From Geobacteraceae bacterium (GTDB lineage: Bacteria > Desulfobacterota > Desulfuromonadia > Geobacterales > Pseudopelobacteraceae): DNA of 64,000 nucleotides. The notes below the pieces were generated by a model. It was given only the letters and a program-made list of their open reading frames with translations. It was not told the DNA's origin and searched no databases. Where the stretch lies: assembly GCA_025355965.1 (NCBI GenBank), contig JANXYR010000055.1, positions 1 to 64,000 of the forward strand, in the 5' to 3' direction. Below are positions 62,695 through 64,000 of the stretch, in pieces; within the stretch, counting starts at the first letter, position 1, and every line of letters starts with the position of its first letter. A program made the translations under genes and the position numbers.

Positions 62695-64000
62695 CTACCG
62701 CAATGCATCCGCCACTGCCCGGCTCAGTTCACTACGGTTATACGGTTTTTGAATAAAGCCGCGGGCGCCCAGCGCTAGCAACTCTTCACCGGTTCCTTCG
62801 CGGTTGAATCCGGAGCAGAACAGCACTCTCACTTCCGGATCCAGTTCACGTAACCGTAGAAGAACCTCCTTGCCTCCCATCTTCGGCATAATCATGTCCA
62901 ACATAACCAGCAAGATATCGCCCCGATGGGCGGCAAACACCTCCAGTGCCTGTTCTCCATGTTCAGCCAGATAAACCGTATAACCCAAGTCTTCGAGCAA
63001 ATTTCGACCAACGTCACGCAGAATTTTTTCATCATCAACCAGGAGAATTCCGCCTTTTCCGGCAACAGAATCTTCATTACATATTGGAGAAACCGCTCCC
63101 CCTTCTATCATCGGGAGGTAGATTTTGAACACCGAGCCGACTCCTGGTTCACTCTGTACATACAATTCGCCTTGATGGCTCCGAACGGTTCCGTAAATAG
63201 CCGCTAAACCAAGCCCGGTGCCTTTGCCGACCTGTTTTGTGGTAAAAAACGGTTCGAAGATATGTTCCATAACTTCTTTTGTCATGCCGACCCCGGTATC
63301 TGACACAGCAATTTCAAGATAACTGCCTGGTGCCAGAGATATGCCCATCAACCGGCAGGCGGACTCATCCAGCGTTTTTACGGCGGTTGCATAGGTTAGA
63401 GTGCCACCATCAGGCATGGCATCACGGGCATTAACACCAAGATTAAGAAGTGCATTCTGTAACTGGGTCTGATCGCCCAGCACAAAAGGATTACCACTAT
63501 CCAAGTTGCGTGTAAGCTCTATCTGCTTGTCAATAGTGTGCTCCAGCAGACTGATGACGACGGCAATGGTGTCATGGATGCAAACCAGGTTTGAAACCGC
63601 TGTTCCTTTGCGGGAGAATGTCAGCAGTTCGCGGGTCAGGTCTGCGGAACGCGTCGTTGCTTCGATGATGATATCCACCATCTTATGGTTTTTGTCATCA
63701 CAATGCAGACGGCGCTTCAGCAATTCGGCAGCGGCCATGATCCCGGCCAGCATATTATTAAAATCATGGGCAATGCCGCCGGCTAACTGACCAACTACAT
63801 CCATCTTTTGCGACTGAAGCAACAGGTTTTGGAGCCGCTTTTGCTCCGAGATATCCATAATTGCGGCCAAAACAAACGGGCGGTCACCTATTTTCAGCAG
63901 GGTAGCGGAAACAATCGTATCAAATTCCTCGCCACCCTTCCGGCAGGCTCCCACTTCAATGTTGTGAACATAGTCGTTGTCCTTCAACAATTGCAGGTAG
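62695..64000 (-). CDS. Hybrid sensor histidine kinase, 5' end outside window
   Basis: 434 residues are visible and the frame is open past the window edge. A PAS/PAC end (VLAAIMDISEQKRLQ), the dimerisation domain with GGIAHDFNNMLAGI, an ATPase with LNLGVNARDAM, VSDTGVGM, IFEPFFTTK and GTGLGLAAIYG, and a C-terminal receiver (ILLVDDEKILRD, LLVMLDMIMPKMGG, FIQKPYN) follow in order. All catalytic boxes are whole. It sits on the same strand upstream of pelA and likely feeds the NtrC-type regulator at the other end of the operon. Confidence 0.92.
   Translation of the reverse strand, partial: YLQLLKDNDYVHNIEVGACRKGGEEFDTIVSATLLKIGDRPFVLAAIMDISEQKRLQNLLLQSQKMDVVGQLAGGIAHDFNNMLAGIMAAAELLKRRLHCDDKNHKMVDIIIEATTRSADLTRELLTFSRKGTAVSNLVCIHDTIAVVISLLEHTIDKQIELTRNLDSGNPFVLGDQTQLQNALLNLGVNARDAMPDGGTLTYATAVKTLDESACRLMGISLAPGSYLEIAVSDTGVGMTKEVMEHIFEPFFTTKQVGKGTGLGLAAIYGTVRSHQGELYVQSEPGVGSVFKIYLPMIEGGAVSPICNEDSVAGKGGILLVDDEKILRDVGRNLLEDLGYTVYLAEHGEQALEVFAAHRGDILLVMLDMIMPKMGGKEVLLRLRELDPEVRVLFCSGFNREGTGEELLALGARGFIQKPYNRSELSRAVADALR

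Noticed and set aside
1-64000. CRISPR array or rRNA operon
   Set aside because: No regularly spaced repeats of 25-40 bases and no 16S or 23S rRNA sequence are seen in the window.

Overview
The window looks like a chromosomal segment of a Geobacter-like member of the Desulfuromonadia. Pointers are a citramalate synthase for isoleucine, hopanoid genes (hpnA, shc), a PpcA-like triheme cytochrome c, system II cytochrome c maturation (ResB/CcsA), many hybrid sensor kinases, a sigma-54 regulator and a PEP-CTERM protein. The species cannot be named from this sequence alone.

Layout. 1-8 kb: start of a comEA-like gene, cimA, a DUF4143-type ATPase, a membrane protein, a MATE exporter and mtaB, then an unusual long palindrome where mtaB meets an opposing operon. 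7.1-13.5 kb: one minus-strand operon shc-hpnA-dxs-pyrF-rlmB, which puts the first step of isoprenoid synthesis next to hopanoid formation. 13.8-22.5 kb is accessory: a TPR protein, two tRNA-Arg genes, a triheme cytochrome, a DnaA-box cluster, a PEP-CTERM gene behind a near-perfect sigma-54 promoter, an orphan serine recombinase, two HU genes, a PDZ protein, and two truncated genes joined head to tail (acyl-CoA ligase fragment and sensor-kinase fragment). 22.6-24.6 kb: three exported proteins. 24.6-27.2 kb: remains of at least two integrative elements next to tRNA-Gly (integrase C-terminal fragment, IS3 fragment, truncated ORF, excisionase, full integrase).

27.3-32.8 kb: three glycosyltransferases and the ccsA/resB pair. 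33.4-40.7 kb: gabD, then an Rrf2 regulator followed by a sulfur operon (cysK, two trans-sulfuration PLP enzymes, a ThiS-like/ThiF fusion, mnmA). 40.7-43.3 kb: a repeat protein and a DUF4140/4139-like exported protein.

43.4-64 kb is the most interesting part: a complete Pel exopolysaccharide operon (pelA, a pelB split into two genes, pelC, D, E, F, G) with a hybrid sensor kinase upstream and a sigma-54 activator as the last gene. Immediately downstream is a second minus-strand operon (chemoreceptor, PAS kinase, receiver, receiver-PAS-GGDEF-EAL) that starts behind a sigma-54 promoter. A plausible reading is one regulatory island in which the activator of the pel operon drives an operon encoding a c-di-GMP phosphodiesterase, while PelD reads c-di-GMP. 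The individual gene calls are strong; the circuit is inference.
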